A stretch of 64,000 nt of DNA from Candidatus Gaiellasilicea maunaloa (GTDB lineage: Bacteria; Actinomycetota; Thermoleophilia; Gaiellales; Gaiellaceae), in the NCBI GenBank assembly GCA_024330215.1, contig JANDLU010000001.1:62001-126000 (forward strand), written 5' to 3'. A model generated the notes under the pieces. It made no database searches, had not been told where the DNA came from, and saw only the letters and a list, made by a program, of their open reading frames with translations. Below are positions 51,912 to 64,000 of the stretch, in pieces. A program made the position numbers and the translations under genes. The first letter of the stretch is position 1; each line of letters opens with the position of its first letter.

Positions 51912-53050
51912 CAGGCGTTCTCACCGCCCTGCTCGTCTGAGCCGGAGTCGTCGAGCTTCGTCTTGTCCTCGGTCTGCACCTTCGGCGTCGTCGTGTCGGG
52001 CGCGTCGGCGACCGGCGCCGGCGTCGTCGCGACATCCGGGGTGATCACCGGCTGCTCGCGACCCTCGGCGGAGACCCCCTGATCGTCGGTGCGGGGCTTC
52101 TCGACGCTCTCCTGGGGGCGCTCGGCCGGGCGATTCTGCGGGCGTGGCCGGCTCGTACCCTGGCCTCTACCGCCGGGACGGCCACTGGAGCGCGGCGCTC
52201 CTCCGCCTGGAGGCCCGCCAGGGCCGCCGCCACCGCTCGGCCGACCGCCGCCCGGACGACGCGGCTTCTTGACGAGCCCGAGTCCCTCACGATCCTGACT
52301 GCGGCCACGGCTGCTCTCGCGCGAGGCGCCGAGCCCCTCTGCGGCGCCGCCACGGCGCCGGCGGGCCTGATCCTGGTCGCCCAGCCGCGTGTCCTTGCCG
52401 GTCGTGACGCCCTCGAAGCCCTCGGGCATGATCTCGCCCTTGTTGATCCAGACCTTGACGCCGATCCGGCCGTAGGTCGTCTTCGCCTCCGCGAACCCGT
52501 AGTCGATGTCTGCGCGGATCGTGTGCAGCGGGATCCGCCCTTCGGTGTAGCGCTCCGAGCGGCTCATCTCACCGCCACCGAGTCGTCCGCCGCACTGGAT
52601 CTTGATTCCCTGCGCACCGGAGCGCATCGCCGAGGCCAGCGAGCGCTTCATCGCGCGGCGGAAGCTGACGCGGTTCTGCAACTGCTCGGCGATCGACTGC
52701 GCGACGAGCTTCGCGTCCAGCTCGGGGCGCTTGATCTCATTGATGTTGATGTGGACGTTCTTGCCCGTGATCGAGTGCAGCTCCTTGCGGAGCGCGTCCA
52801 CCTCGACGCCCGACTTGCCGATCACGATTCCGGGGCGCGCTGTATAGATGTCGACCGTGATCCGCTGCTTGTCCTTGCGGATCAGGATGTCCGAGAGGCC
52901 GGCGTGGCCGAGCTTGCCGTTGATGTGGGCACGGATCTGGACGTCCTCGAGGATGTACTGGGGAAACTCCTTCTTCCCCACGTACCAGTTCGACTTCCAG
53001 TCGTGGATGACGCCGACCCGCAGGCCGCCGGGATGGACTTTCTGGCCCAT
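51911..53050 (-). CDS. rpsC: 30S ribosomal protein S3 with long Gly/Arg-rich tail
   Basis: A 379-residue S3. [20 protein letters not shown], the KH domain ([20 protein letters not shown]) and [20 protein letters not shown] are the conserved core of about 215 residues. About 160 residues follow: an RGG-like segment ([20 protein letters not shown]) then an acidic end ([19 protein letters not shown]). Such tails occur in some actinobacterial S3 but are usually shorter. ATG overlaps the rplV stop by one base. Confidence 0.95.
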   Translation of the reverse strand: MGQKVHPGGLRVGVIHDWKSNWYVGKKEFPQYILEDVQIRAHINGKLGHAGLSDILIRKDKQRITVDIYTARPGIVIGKSGVEVDALRKELHSITGKNVHININEIKRPELDAKLVAQSIAEQLQNRVSFRRAMKRSLASAMRSGAQGIKIQCGGRLGGGEMSRSERYTEGRIPLHTIRADIDYGFAEAKTTYGRIGVKVWINKGEIMPEGFEGVTTGKDTRLGDQDQARRRRGGAAEGLGASRESSRGRSQDREGLGLVKKPRRPGGGRPSGGGGPGGPPGGGAPRSSGRPGGRGQGTSRPRPQNRPAERPQESVEKPRTDDQGVSAEGREQPVITPDVATTPAPVADAPDTTTPKVQTEDKTKLDDSGSDEQGGENA

Positions 53051-53544
53051 TAGACCGCTACTCCTTTCTCCGCCGTTTGCGTCTTGCGCTTCCGCGCCTT
53101 CGGCGCGGAAGCGCTAGGCGGATCAGCGGAGCGTGTGGCCTGTCGCCTATCGCTCGCCGCGGAACGCGGCGAGCGACCCTCCGGGGCTTCGCCCAACAGA
53201 ATCGTTATGTGGCAGGTGCGCTTGAGGATCTGGCTCGCCCGGCCCCGTGCGCGCGGCCTGAACCGCTTCAGGGTCGGGCCCTCGTTCGCGTATGCCGCGG
53301 CGATCACGAGCTCGTCGCCGATCAGGCCGTGGTTCGCCTCGGCGTTCGAGACGGCCGAATGAAGCACCTTCTCGATCTCCGCCGCGACGTGGCGCTGCGT
53401 GAAACGGAGAATCGTGCGCGCCTCCGGAACGGTCCGGCCACGGACGTTCTCGAGCACGACGCGCGCCTTGCGCGCCGAGCTGCGGACCCAGCGGGCCTCG
53501 GCCTTGACCGTGACGGTGAGGTTCTGCGGCGCCTGGCTGGCCAC
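53050..53544 (-). CDS. rplV: 50S ribosomal protein L22 with C-terminal tail
   Basis: A 164-residue L22. [40 protein letters not shown] and [19 protein letters not shown] complete the usual core near residue 118. The extra 45 residues are basic and encoded by DNA with two perfect inverted repeats (53086-53114 and 53151-53175). L22 lines the exit tunnel. Confidence 0.95.
   Translation of the reverse strand: MASQAPQNLTVTVKAEARWVRSSARKARVVLENVRGRTVPEARTILRFTQRHVAAEIEKVLHSAVSNAEANHGLIGDELVIAAAYANEGPTLKRFRPRARGRASQILKRTCHITILLGEAPEGRSPRSAASDRRQATRSADPPSASAPKARKRKTQTAEKGVAV
53086..53175 (-). repeat. Two perfect inverted repeats in the rplV tail
   Basis: Arms 53086-53098/53102-53114 (13 bp, loop TTC) and 53151-53161/53165-53175 (11 bp, loop GAA) are perfect. 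Both lie in the 3' end of the reading frame, shortly before the rpsC start, where other genes of the operon have intergenic hairpins. Confidence 0.6.
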
Positions 53545-53825
53545 TAGCGCTTCACCTTGGCCTGGCGATCGCCGGCATGGCCGCGAAAGGTCCGCGTCGG
53601 AGCGAACTCGCCGAGCTTGTGCCCCACCATCTGCTCGCTGACGAAGACCGGCACGTGCTTGCGGCCGTCGTGGACCGCGATCGTGTGCCCGACCATTTCG
53701 GGGAAGATCGTGGACGAGCGCGACCAGGTGCGGATCATCCGCTTCTCGTTCGTGGCGTTCATCGACTCGATCCGGCTCAGCAGCCGTGCCTCGATGAAGG
53801 GGCCCTTCTTGGAGCTTCTACTCAT
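53544..53825 (-). CDS. rpsS: 30S ribosomal protein S19
   Basis: A 93-residue S19. [40 protein letters not shown] and [20 protein letters not shown] are diagnostic. ATG at 53825 is preceded by AGGAGA, inside the 3' arm of element copy C. It overlaps rplV by one base. Confidence 0.96.
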   Translation of the reverse strand: MSRSSKKGPFIEARLLSRIESMNATNEKRMIRTWSRSSTIFPEMVGHTIAVHDGRKHVPVFVSEQMVGHKLGEFAPTRTFRGHAGDRQAKVKR

Positions 53826-53984
53826 GGGTCTCCTGGTGACGATTTCGCGTCTCTGAGGTGCGAGACGCAAGCAGTGCAAGGACGCAGGGAGCGTTCATGC
53901 CTGAAGGCATGGACGCGACTGAGGACGACGCAATGCGCCGCGGATCGCGCATCAGAGACGCACTAATTGTTGCCAGGGGGCCCA

Positions 53985-53985
<1 letters not shown>
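53824..53985 (-). promoter_or_regulatory. Structured intergenic element, full copy C (rplB-rpsS)
   Basis: Arms 53824-53836 (ATGGGTCTCCTGG) and 53973-53985 pair with G-U wobbles. They run from the L2 stop to the S19 start. Core blocks GGACGCAGGGAG (53880-53891) and CGACTGAGGACG (53916-53927) flank the hairpin CATGCC-TGAA-GGCATG (53896-53911). A side stem GCGTCTC/GAGACGC lies near the left end. It is nearly identical to copy D in the middle. Confidence 0.7.
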
Positions 53986-54827
<842 letters not shown>

Positions 54828-54829
54828 CA

Positions 54830-54991
54830 GTGGGTCTCCCGGTGACGGTTTCGCGTCTCTGGCGCGCGAGACGCAAGCAGTGCAAGGACGCAGGGAGCGT
54901 TCATGCCTGAAGGCATGGATGCGACTGAGGACGCAGCAATGCGCCGCGGATCGCGCGACAGAGGCGCCCTGACTGTTGCCGGGAGGCCCAC
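54830..54991 (-). promoter_or_regulatory. Structured intergenic element, full copy D (rplW-rplB)
   Basis: Arms 54830-54842 (GTGGGTCTCCCGG) and 54979-54991 are 13-bp complements with one G-U pair, bracketing the space between the L23 stop and the L2 start. Core blocks GGACGCAGGGAG (54886-54897) and CGACTGAGGACG (54922-54933) flank CATGCC-TGAA-GGCATG (54902-54917). GGGAGA, the L2 ribosome site, lies in the 3' arm. Confidence 0.7.
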
Positions 54992-55288
54992 TTAGACCTG
55001 AGCTCCTTCGAAAATCTCGATCGTGTGCCCTTCGCGGAGCTGGACGATCGCCTTCTTCCAGCCCGGCCGAGTGCCGACGGAACGCCCGCGGCGCTTCGGC
55101 TTGGCCTGGACCTTGACGATGTTCACGGCCTGGACCTTGACCTCGAAGAGCTCCTCGACGGCCTGGCGGACCTGCGTCTTGTGCGCGTCCTTGTGCACCT
55201 TGAAGGTGTACTTGCGATCGGTGATGAGGCTGTAGCTCTTCTCGGAGACGACCGGAGCGAGTAGGACCTCGTTGGGATGGAGGCTCAC
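54992..55288 (-). CDS. rplW: 50S ribosomal protein L23
   Basis: A 98-residue L23. [40 protein letters not shown] and [17 protein letters not shown] are diagnostic. L23 is the docking site for trigger factor and SRP at the tunnel exit. Four-base overlap with rplD. Confidence 0.96.
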   Translation of the reverse strand: MSLHPNEVLLAPVVSEKSYSLITDRKYTFKVHKDAHKTQVRQAVEELFEVKVQAVNIVKVQAKPKRRGRSVGTRPGWKKAIVQLREGHTIEIFEGAQV

Positions 55289-55920
55289 GTCGTCGCCCTC
55301 CCTTGGACGAGCGGTAGGGCCGCCTCAGTGATCAGGAGCGAGCGCGCCCAGACGACGGAGGCGACCTCGAGCTCGGACGGCACCGTGATCAGCGTCTTCG
55401 GGAGGTTGCGGAAGGACTTGATCAGCGTCTCCTCCTCCGCGGTGACGACGAGCAGGAGGGGCGCGTCCTTGGCCCAACCCTCGACGAGCGCCTTCGCCTG
55501 CTTCGTCGACGGCGAGTCGAAGGCGTCGGCCGAGAGGAGCCCGAGCGTGCCGTTTCCGGCATGACTCGACAGGGCGCCGCGGAGCGCCGAACGGCGTGCC
55601 TTCCTGTTCACCTTCTGGTCGAAGACGCGACCGACGGCGAAGGTGACGCCGCCGCCCGTGAACTGGGGCGCGCGGATGGTGCCGGCTCGGGCGCGGCCGG
55701 TGCCCTTCTGGCGCCACGGTTTCGCACGGCCGCCGGCGACGAGGCCGCGCGTCTTGACCCCGCGCGTGCCGGCGCGACGAGCGTTCAGCTCGGCACGCAC
55801 GGTCTCGTGCACGACGTGCGGCTTCAGCTCGGCAGCGAAGATCGCAGCCTCGAGCGCGACGTCCTTCTTCCCTGCCTCGTCATCTGGGCCGCCGAGGAGC
55901 GGAGCCTTGGGCGCTGCCAT
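55285..55920 (-). CDS. rplD: 50S ribosomal protein L4
   Basis: A 211-residue L4. [40 protein letters not shown] and [13 protein letters not shown] form the tunnel loop. L4 represses the S10 operon in E. coli; the leader for this is not evident here because rpsJ follows tuf directly. ATG overlaps the rplC stop. Confidence 0.96.
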   Translation of the reverse strand: MAAPKAPLLGGPDDEAGKKDVALEAAIFAAELKPHVVHETVRAELNARRAGTRGVKTRGLVAGGRAKPWRQKGTGRARAGTIRAPQFTGGGVTFAVGRVFDQKVNRKARRSALRGALSSHAGNGTLGLLSADAFDSPSTKQAKALVEGWAKDAPLLLVVTAEEETLIKSFRNLPKTLITVPSELEVASVVWARSLLITEAALPLVQGRATT

Positions 55921-56537
55921 TACTTCGCCTCCCTGATCTCGACGATTCCGCTCTTCGGACCGGGGATCGAGCCCTTGACGAGCAGGAGGTTCTGCTCGAC
56001 GTCCACTCCGTGGATGACGAGCCCGGGCTGGGTGATCCGCTTGCCGCCCATGCGCCCGGCCATCTTCTGGCCCTTGAAGACGCGCGCGGGCGTCGCGGAG
56101 GCGCCGATCGAGCCCGGCTTGCGTACGTTGTGCGAGCCGTGCGAGACGGGGCCGCGGGCGAAGTTGTGCCGCTTGATCGTGCCCTGGAAGCCCTTGCCAA
56201 TCGAGATCCCGGCGATCTTGACCGCCTCACCGGGCTCGAACGCCTCGACGGTGACGGTCTCGCCGACCTGCAGCTCGCTCTGGCCGCGGAGCTCGACAAG
56301 ATGACGGTGCGCCGTCGCCCCGGCCTTCGCCAGATGCCCGAGCTCCGGCTTCGAGAGCTTCCGCTCCACAACCGGCTCGTACGCGATCTGAACGGCCTCG
56401 TAGCCGTCGACCTCCTCGGTCTTCACCTGGACGACCGGACAGGGGCCGGCCTGGATCACGGTGACAGGGGTCACCTGCCCGCTCTCCGGATCGAAGACCT
56501 GCGTCATGCCGATTTTTCTGCCAAGAATGCCTTTCAT
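55920..56537 (-). CDS. rplC: 50S ribosomal protein L3
   Basis: A 205-residue L3. [40 protein letters not shown] and [20 protein letters not shown] are diagnostic. ATG at 56537 lies in the loop of a 14-bp inverted repeat (56509-56568). Confidence 0.96.
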   Translation of the reverse strand: MKGILGRKIGMTQVFDPESGQVTPVTVIQAGPCPVVQVKTEEVDGYEAVQIAYEPVVERKLSKPELGHLAKAGATAHRHLVELRGQSELQVGETVTVEAFEPGEAVKIAGISIGKGFQGTIKRHNFARGPVSHGSHNVRKPGSIGASATPARVFKGQKMAGRMGGKRITQPGLVIHGVDVEQNLLLVKGSIPGPKSGIVEIREAK

Positions 56538-56568
56538 GACTACAGACCGCTCCGGGCAGAAAAATCGG
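56509..56568 (-). promoter_or_regulatory. 14-bp inverted repeat bridging the rplC start
   Basis: CCGATTTTTCTGCC (56509-56522) and GGCAGAAAAATCGG (56555-56568) are perfect complements. One lies in the leader and the other at codons 6-10 of rplC, so the start codon and the ribosome site GGAG lie in the loop. CUAACC precedes the leader arm in the transcript, as in the secY, rplF and tuf leaders. Confidence 0.5.
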
Positions 56569-56583
56569 TTAGGCAATCCTCTA

Positions 56584-56610
56584 TGACGAAAATGCGAAGC
56601 ATTTTGGTCA
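56584..56610 (-). promoter_or_regulatory. Hairpin at the rpsJ stop codon
   Basis: TGACGAAAATGC (56584-56595) and GCATTTTGGTCA (56599-56610) pair with one mismatch and loop GAA (plus sense). In the transcript the stem starts at the S10 UGA stop. Same layout as at the rplN stop. Confidence 0.5.
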
Positions 56611-56916
56611 CAGCTTGATCTCGATATCGACGCCGGCGGGAAGATCGAGGCGCATCAGCGAGTCCACCGTCTTCGGCGTGGGGCTATGAATGTCGATCAG
56701 CCGCTTGTGCGTGCGCACCTCGAAGTGCTCGCGCGAGTCCTTGTCCTTGAACGGACTACGGATCACGCAATAGACGTTCTTCTCGGTGGGCAGGGGCACA
56801 GGCCCGGTGATCGTCGCACCGGTGCGCTGGGCCGTCTCCACGATCTGCGAGGCGGAGCGGTCCAGTTGCTGGTGGTCATAGCCCTTGAGCCGGATCCGGA
56901 TCTTCTGTTGCGCCAC
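56608..56916 (-). CDS. rpsJ: 30S ribosomal protein S10
   Basis: A 102-residue S10. [40 protein letters not shown] and [20 protein letters not shown] are diagnostic. S10 also serves in transcription antitermination with NusB. GTG start at 56916, 20 bases after tuf. Confidence 0.96.
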   Translation of the reverse strand: MAQQKIRIRLKGYDHQQLDRSASQIVETAQRTGATITGPVPLPTEKNVYCVIRSPFKDKDSREHFEVRTHKRLIDIHSPTPKTVDSLMRLDLPAGVDIEIKL

Positions 56917-56936
56917 GAGTTTCCCTGGTCCCTTCG

Positions 56937-58127
<1,191 letters not shown>

Positions 58128-58167
58128 GCCTTTTTTACCTCCGGTAAAAAAGGTTAGGAAAAAAAAC

Positions 58168-58174
<7 letters not shown>
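58128..58174 (-). promoter_or_regulatory. tuf leader hairpins
   Basis: CCTTTTTTACC (58129-58139) and GGTAAAAAAGG (58143-58153) form an 11-bp hairpin with GGAG at its tip and one C before the AUG. AGGTTAGG (58151-58158) and CCTAACCT (58167-58174) form a second 8-bp stem that shares three bases with the first and contains the fusA stop region. This is the CUAA-CC...GG-C-RUG form also seen before secY and rplF. Confidence 0.6.
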
Positions 58175-60257
<2,083 letters not shown>

Positions 60258-60258
<1 letters not shown>

Positions 60259-60728
60259 TACCAGCGGTAGTGGGCGAAGGCCTTGTTGGCCTGTGCCATC
60301 CGGTAGATGTCGTCCTTCTTCTTGAACGCGCCGCCCTGCTGGTTGATCGCGTCCATCAGCTCACCGGCGAGCTTCTGCTCCATCCCCTTCTCGCGCCGGT
60401 CGCGCGAGAACTGGACGAGCCAGCGGATCGCAAGCGTGCGCGCACGCCGCTGCGGCACCTCCATGGGCACCTGGTAGTTGGCGCCGCCGACCCGGCGCGA
60501 CTTGACCTCGAGCACCGGCGTCACGGTCTTGACCGCTGCCTCGAGGGCCTCGACGGCACCCTTGCCGGTCTTCTCGGAGACGATCGCAAGCGCGTCGTAG
60601 ACCAGCCGCTCGGCGGTCGAGCGCTTGCCGTCCAGCATCACGGCGTTGATGACCTGCGTCACGAGCTGGGAGCTGTGAACGGGATCGGCGACGAGCGCGC
60701 GCGGGGTGATCTCTGCGCGACGGGGCAT
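60258..60728 (-). CDS. rpsG: 30S ribosomal protein S7
   Basis: A 156-residue S7. [40 protein letters not shown] and [20 protein letters not shown] are diagnostic. S7 represses the str operon in E. coli. ATG overlaps the rpsL stop by one base. Confidence 0.97.
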
Positions 60729-61096
60729 CAGGTGCGCTTCGCTCCGTACTTGGAGCGGCCCTGCTTGCGGTCGGAGACGCCCGACGTGTCGAGCGCGGCG
60801 CGGATCACCTTGTAGCGGATTCCGGGCAGGTCCTTGACGCGGCCGCCGCGGATCAGGACGACCGAATGCTCCTGAAGGTTGTGCCCCTCGCCGGGAATGT
60901 AGACAGTGACCTCCATCTGGTTCGTCAGCCGGACGCGCGCGACCTTCCGCAGGGCCGAGTTCGGCTTCTTCGGAGTCGTCGTGTAGACGCGCGTGCAGAC
61001 GCCGCGCTTTTGCGGCGCCCCGCGCAGCGCAGGGGTCTTCGTCTTCGCCTGCGGCGACTGACGGCCCTTGCGGACGAGCTGATTGGTGGTCGGCAC
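60728..61096 (-). CDS. rpsL: 30S ribosomal protein S12
   Basis: A 122-residue S12 of the decoding centre. [40 protein letters not shown] and [20 protein letters not shown] are diagnostic. The loops KTKTPAL (K42 type) and [13 protein letters not shown], where streptomycin resistance changes arise in other bacteria, look normal. GTG start with GAGGAGAT before it. Confidence 0.97.
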   Translation of the reverse strand: MPTTNQLVRKGRQSPQAKTKTPALRGAPQKRGVCTRVYTTTPKKPNSALRKVARVRLTNQMEVTVYIPGEGHNLQEHSVVLIRGGRVKDLPGIRYKVIRAALDTSGVSDRKQGRSKYGAKRT

Positions 61097-61175
61097 TGAT
61101 CTCCTCTGAACTTCGAGCTGCACACACGACAACGGTCGGCAGGGCTCGACGACGCCCTGGCCAACCGGACAGCGG

Positions 61176-61204
61176 ATGGTAGCGGACGCGAGGTGGGCTC
61201 GCAA
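61176..61204 (-). promoter_or_regulatory. Putative promoter of the ribosomal super-operon
   Basis: On the minus strand TTGCGA (61204-61199) and TACCAT (61181-61176) are separated by exactly 17 bases, close to the vegetative consensus. The leader to rpsL GTG at 61096 would be about 75 bases. Confidence 0.55.
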
Positions 61205-61219
61205 ACGGAGCCGTTGCGC

Positions 61220-62950
61220 TCAACTCTCGCCGAGCGAGAGGAACGGCAAGAAGCTCGTCAGCTCGACCGCGCCGACGGCGGGCAGGCGGTCGCGCACGCA
61301 GCGAGCCTGGTCGAGCGCGGCATGCTGCCTGCGCCACGTCCAGTTCCGGTACGCGTCGGCACTCGCCGCGGCGCGCAGAGCTCGGGCGATCGCGGGTCGA
61401 GCCCGCCCGGACGGTACCGCGGCGAGCGGGGTCGTCTCCCCGATCGCACGAATGCGGAAGGCGCCGTCGAACGTCGTCAGCGCGATCTCCCGGCCGGTGG
61501 CGAGCGAGAACACCTGCGGCGACAGCTCCGTCGCCAGCACGACTCCGCGCCCGCTCGGTAACCACGACGGCGCAGGGACGAGCTCGACCTCCCGGGCAGG
61601 CGTGGCTCCGTAGGTGACGAGGAACTCCGCGAGCTGGGCGGCCGAGAGCGGCCGGCGGTCGACGAGTCGTTCCGCGACGATACGTCGACGCAGCTCGTCG
61701 CCGATCGTGCCACGCCCGACGGCGAGCGTCGCCCCTGCGCCCGTGAGCGCTGCAAGATACGGCGCGCGGGTCCCGCCGAAGCGGCTCAGGACGATCGCCC
61801 GCTCCGCGGCGAGCACGTCACGCACGCCGATTGGGGCAGCGCGCCGCTCGACGAGCCGCGCGAACAGGATCGAGAGCGCGAGCTCCGCGTCGCCCGTCAC
61901 CCGCGCGACCGCACCGATCTCGTTCGTCGTCACCGTCTCCGCTCCGAGCGCGCAGCGAACGCCCGCGAGCAGATCGATCTGGCCGGCCCGGAGATCGGAA
62001 TCGAAGCCGTATCGATTGGGCGCGTCGCAGAGCTCGGCGTCGCGCGCCCAGAGCCAGACACACGCCGCCCCGGCCTTGTCGGGGTCGTTTCCCGCCTCGT
62101 TGAAGACGCCCCACCCCCAGGAGAAGACGTACGCGGTTCCGAGCTCGCGCGAGACCTGTCTGGCCGCGAGCGCCTGCAGCTTCGCGACCTCGAACCAGGC
62201 CGATTCCGGCTCGAGTCCCTCCCGACCACCGGTGGCACGGCCGGTCTGGAAGGCGAGCATGAAGCCCACCTTCGTCGCCGGGATGTTCATCGAGAAGAGC
62301 TTGGAGGCAGCCCGCCGCATCGACGTGCGCATGCGCCGACTCCCGAGCTCCGGCCCGGCCTTGTGGATCGACGGAGCCCCGAAGTACTTCTCGACGACGA
62401 TGTCCGCGACACTCGCGAGCTCCCGCCACCATGGCGCCGCTTCCACACCCGTATAGGGGTCGCTCGAGATCAGCAGGATCGGCTTGGCACCGCGCGCGGC
62501 GAGTAACCGCGCCCACTGGAGCACGTTCGCCCTGTAGCCGGCGGTCGTCCTCGTCCAGGGCGTTGGGGTCGAGGCGCCGAACAGCTCGTTCATGACGATC
62601 CAGGGCGTGTCGCAGCCGAGCGTCCGGACCGCGAAGTCGAGCAGGGCGTTCGCTCGCTGCGGGAGCACCGAGGGCTCGGCGGGCTTCGAGGGGGTGCCCA
62701 CGCGTCGGTTCAGGTACATGTCCCAGAAGATGGTCGTCGCGCCGGTCGCGCGCATGCGCGCCGGGTAGCCCTCTCCCGAGCCTGCGACGATCACGCCGGG
62801 CCGACCGAAGACGGCCTCGAGCTGCGGGGCCCCGTAGTCGATCCAGAGCGGCTTCTCGCTCGGTACGACGCACGGCGCCGCCGTTGCGGGTCCGGGTGCA
62901 ACGCCGAGCGTGGCAACCGCGACGATCGCGATGAGCAGGGATTTCTTCAT
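61220..62950 (-). CDS. Secreted protein of unknown function, TIM-barrel-like
   Basis: A 576-residue protein with a signal peptide (MKKSLLIAIVAVATLGVAPG). The middle part reads like a glycoside-hydrolase-type barrel: PWIVMNELFGAS (a strand ending in N-E), KPILLISSDPYTG, YVFSWGWGVFNEAGNDP (again ending in N-E) and AGAACVWLWARD. No family is recognised, and the N-E pairs as catalytic residues are only a suggestion. The gene sits between rpoC and rpsL, which are normally adjacent or separated by small genes, and has its own space for a promoter. Confidence 0.75.
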   Translation of the reverse strand: MKKSLLIAIVAVATLGVAPGPATAAPCVVPSEKPLWIDYGAPQLEAVFGRPGVIVAGSGEGYPARMRATGATTIFWDMYLNRRVGTPSKPAEPSVLPQRANALLDFAVRTLGCDTPWIVMNELFGASTPTPWTRTTAGYRANVLQWARLLAARGAKPILLISSDPYTGVEAAPWWRELASVADIVVEKYFGAPSIHKAGPELGSRRMRTSMRRAASKLFSMNIPATKVGFMLAFQTGRATGGREGLEPESAWFEVAKLQALAARQVSRELGTAYVFSWGWGVFNEAGNDPDKAGAACVWLWARDAELCDAPNRYGFDSDLRAGQIDLLAGVRCALGAETVTTNEIGAVARVTGDAELALSILFARLVERRAAPIGVRDVLAAERAIVLSRFGGTRAPYLAALTGAGATLAVGRGTIGDELRRRIVAERLVDRRPLSAAQLAEFLVTYGATPAREVELVPAPSWLPSGRGVVLATELSPQVFSLATGREIALTTFDGAFRIRAIGETTPLAAVPSGRARPAIARALRAAASADAYRNWTWRRQHAALDQARCVRDRLPAVGAVELTSFLPFLSLGES

Positions 62951-63050
62951 CAGGCGCCGCTCGTTGTACCAGACGGCGTCCGATCCCTCTCCCGAACGCG
63001 TCCCATCGGCACGTTTGTGGAGGGATTGTTGCATCTTTACTGGTACGCCG

Positions 63051-63090
63051 TCGGAAAAGGACGACGGGGCGGCAGTGGCCGCCCCGTCGT
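63051..63090 (-). terminator. Rho-independent terminator after rpoC
   Basis: ACGACGGGGCGGC (63061-63073) and its perfect complement (63078-63090) form a 13-bp GC-rich stem with a four-base loop. In the transcript it is followed by CCUUUUCC. It lies 24 bases after the rpoC stop and ends the rpo operon. Confidence 0.8.
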
Positions 63091-63113
63091 GATGCGTGCT
63101 GATCCCTCGCGGA

Positions 63114-64000
63114 CTAGCTCGAAGGCTCGTCGAGCGGGCTGTCGATCTCCGGGATCTCGGCCGCCTCGGGCGACTCCTTGGGCATCCCGTCACCGTCGGC
63201 GTCGTGCTCGGGCGCGCCGCCGAAGGTGAGTCCCAGCGCCTCCAGGTCGATCCCCTCGCCGTCGCCGGATCCGATCTCCTCGAGCGCCGCCAGGAGCTCG
63301 GCCTCCGTGTCGGGCCGCGCGTAGAGGTGCGCGGGCACCGAGTCGGACGGGCCGATGTCGATCTGGCGGTAGCGCTTGAGGCCGGTCGCGGCCGGGATCA
63401 GCTTGCCGATGATCACGTTCTCCTTCAGGCCGAGCAGGTGGTCGACCTTGCCCTCGATCGCGGCGTCGGTCAGCACCTTCGTCGTCTCCTGGAAGGAGGC
63501 AGCGGAGAGGAACGACTCCGTCGCGAGCGAGGCCTTCGTGATCCCGAGGATCAGCGGCTCGAACGTAGCGTGCTCGCCCTTCTTCTTGAGCTTGCCGTTC
63601 TCGCGCTCCACCTTCGTCTTGTCGGCCAGCTCGCCCGGCAGGAGGCTGGTGTCGCCCGCCTCGATCACGCGGACCTTCTTCAGCATCTGCCGCACGATCA
63701 GCTCGATGTGCTTGTCGTGGATGTCGACGCCCTGCGACTTGTAGACCTTTTGCACCTCGCCGACGAGGTACAGCTCGGTCTCGGTCGAGCCCTTCTGGGC
63801 CTTCGTGCGGAGCTCCAGGAGCTCGGCCGGAGAGCGCGAGCCCTCGTTGAATGGATCGCCCGGCTCGACCAGCTCGCCCCTCGTCACGAGCAGCCGCGTG
63901 CGGCGGGGAAGCTGGTACTCCTTCTCAGGCAGAGGCTCGCCGTTCTCGTCGAGCGCATCGGGGATCACGGTCACCTTCGGGCCGCGTTCCGAGTCCTCGA
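63114..64000 (-). CDS. rpoC: DNA-directed RNA polymerase beta' subunit, C-terminal part (runs off the window)
   Basis: The visible 295 codons encode the C-terminus of beta'. [60 protein letters not shown] and [20 protein letters not shown] with [17 protein letters not shown] are diagnostic. The end is an acidic tail ([19 protein letters not shown]). The N-terminal majority and rpoB lie to the right, outside the window. The frame is open at 64000. Confidence 0.96.
   Translation of the reverse strand, partial: EDSERGPKVTVIPDALDENGEPLPEKEYQLPRRTRLLVTRGELVEPGDPFNEGSRSPAELLELRTKAQKGSTETELYLVGEVQKVYKSQGVDIHDKHIELIVRQMLKKVRVIEAGDTSLLPGELADKTKVERENGKLKKKGEHATFEPLILGITKASLATESFLSAASFQETTKVLTDAAIEGKVDHLLGLKENVIIGKLIPAATGLKRYRQIDIGPSDSVPAHLYARPDTEAELLAALEEIGSGDGEGIDLEALGLTFGGAPEHDADGDGMPKESPEAAEIPEIDSPLDEPSS

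Overview
The window is very GC-rich and reads as a chromosomal segment of a high-GC actinobacterial-type organism, most likely from the Thermoleophilia (Gaiellales/Solirubrobacterales-like) or a related deep lineage. This placement is an inference. It rests on the base composition, the frequent 1-4 base gene overlaps, the many GTG starts, the Ala/Arg-rich proteins, the zinc-type ribosomal proteins (S4, S14, L36, L24) and an IleRS with unusual signature motifs. No tRNA, rRNA, CRISPR array, IS element or prophage was recognised.

Left part (1-40000). ispH reads right. A left-reading, tightly overlapping run follows: ileS, two paralogous family-2 glycosyltransferases, a Gfo/Idh/MocA oxidoreductase, a GT4 transferase, a lipid-linked glycan flippase, another GT2 and a zinc-ribbon protein. 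It looks like a cell-surface polysaccharide locus. Next come a thioredoxin, a DUF2231-like membrane protein, a lipid kinase, a broken NUDIX gene, a cNMP-binding protein, hydrolases, RidA and a GCS2-type ligase. From 16.6 to 24.9 kb there are secreted beta-propeller proteins, an ECF sigma factor with its membrane partner, an M14 carboxypeptidase, a MepA-like endopeptidase, a candidate selenocysteine peroxiredoxin and a polytopic membrane protein. The stretch 25.3-26.8 kb is gene-poor. It holds decayed fragments and a chagasin-like gene, and is bounded by two copies of the 3' end of fabI. fabI, a subtilase, two coiled-coil cell-wall proteins, a NarL-type regulator, a PBP4-type carboxypeptidase, ligA, a HAD phosphatase, truA and an NfeD-like gene complete this part.

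Right part (39672-61096, left-reading) is one long str/S10/spc/alpha super-operon: rpsL-rpsG-fusA-tuf-rpsJ-rplC-rplD-rplW-rplB-rpsS-rplV-rpsC-rplP-rpmC-rpsQ-rplN-rplX-rplE-rpsN-rpsH-rplF-rplR-rpsE-rpmD-rplO-secY-adk-map-infA-rpmJ-rpsM-rpsK-rpsD-rpoA-rplQ. Upstream are a secreted protein of unknown function and the 3' end of rpoC, which runs off the window.

Two observations stand out. First, the peroxiredoxin gene at 22909-23334 has an in-frame TGA exactly where the peroxidatic cysteine belongs, directly followed by a perfect 9-bp hairpin. Second, the ribosomal super-operon carries a recurrent structured intergenic element. There are four full copies and one reduced copy. Each is bracketed by a long stem whose arms differ between copies but stay complementary, and the 3' arm holds the Shine-Dalgarno of the next gene. 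A second recurrent hairpin form (CUAA, stem closed by CC/GG, C, then RUG) precedes secY, rplF and tuf. Together they suggest an RNA-level layer of translational control in this operon that I cannot match to a known family.
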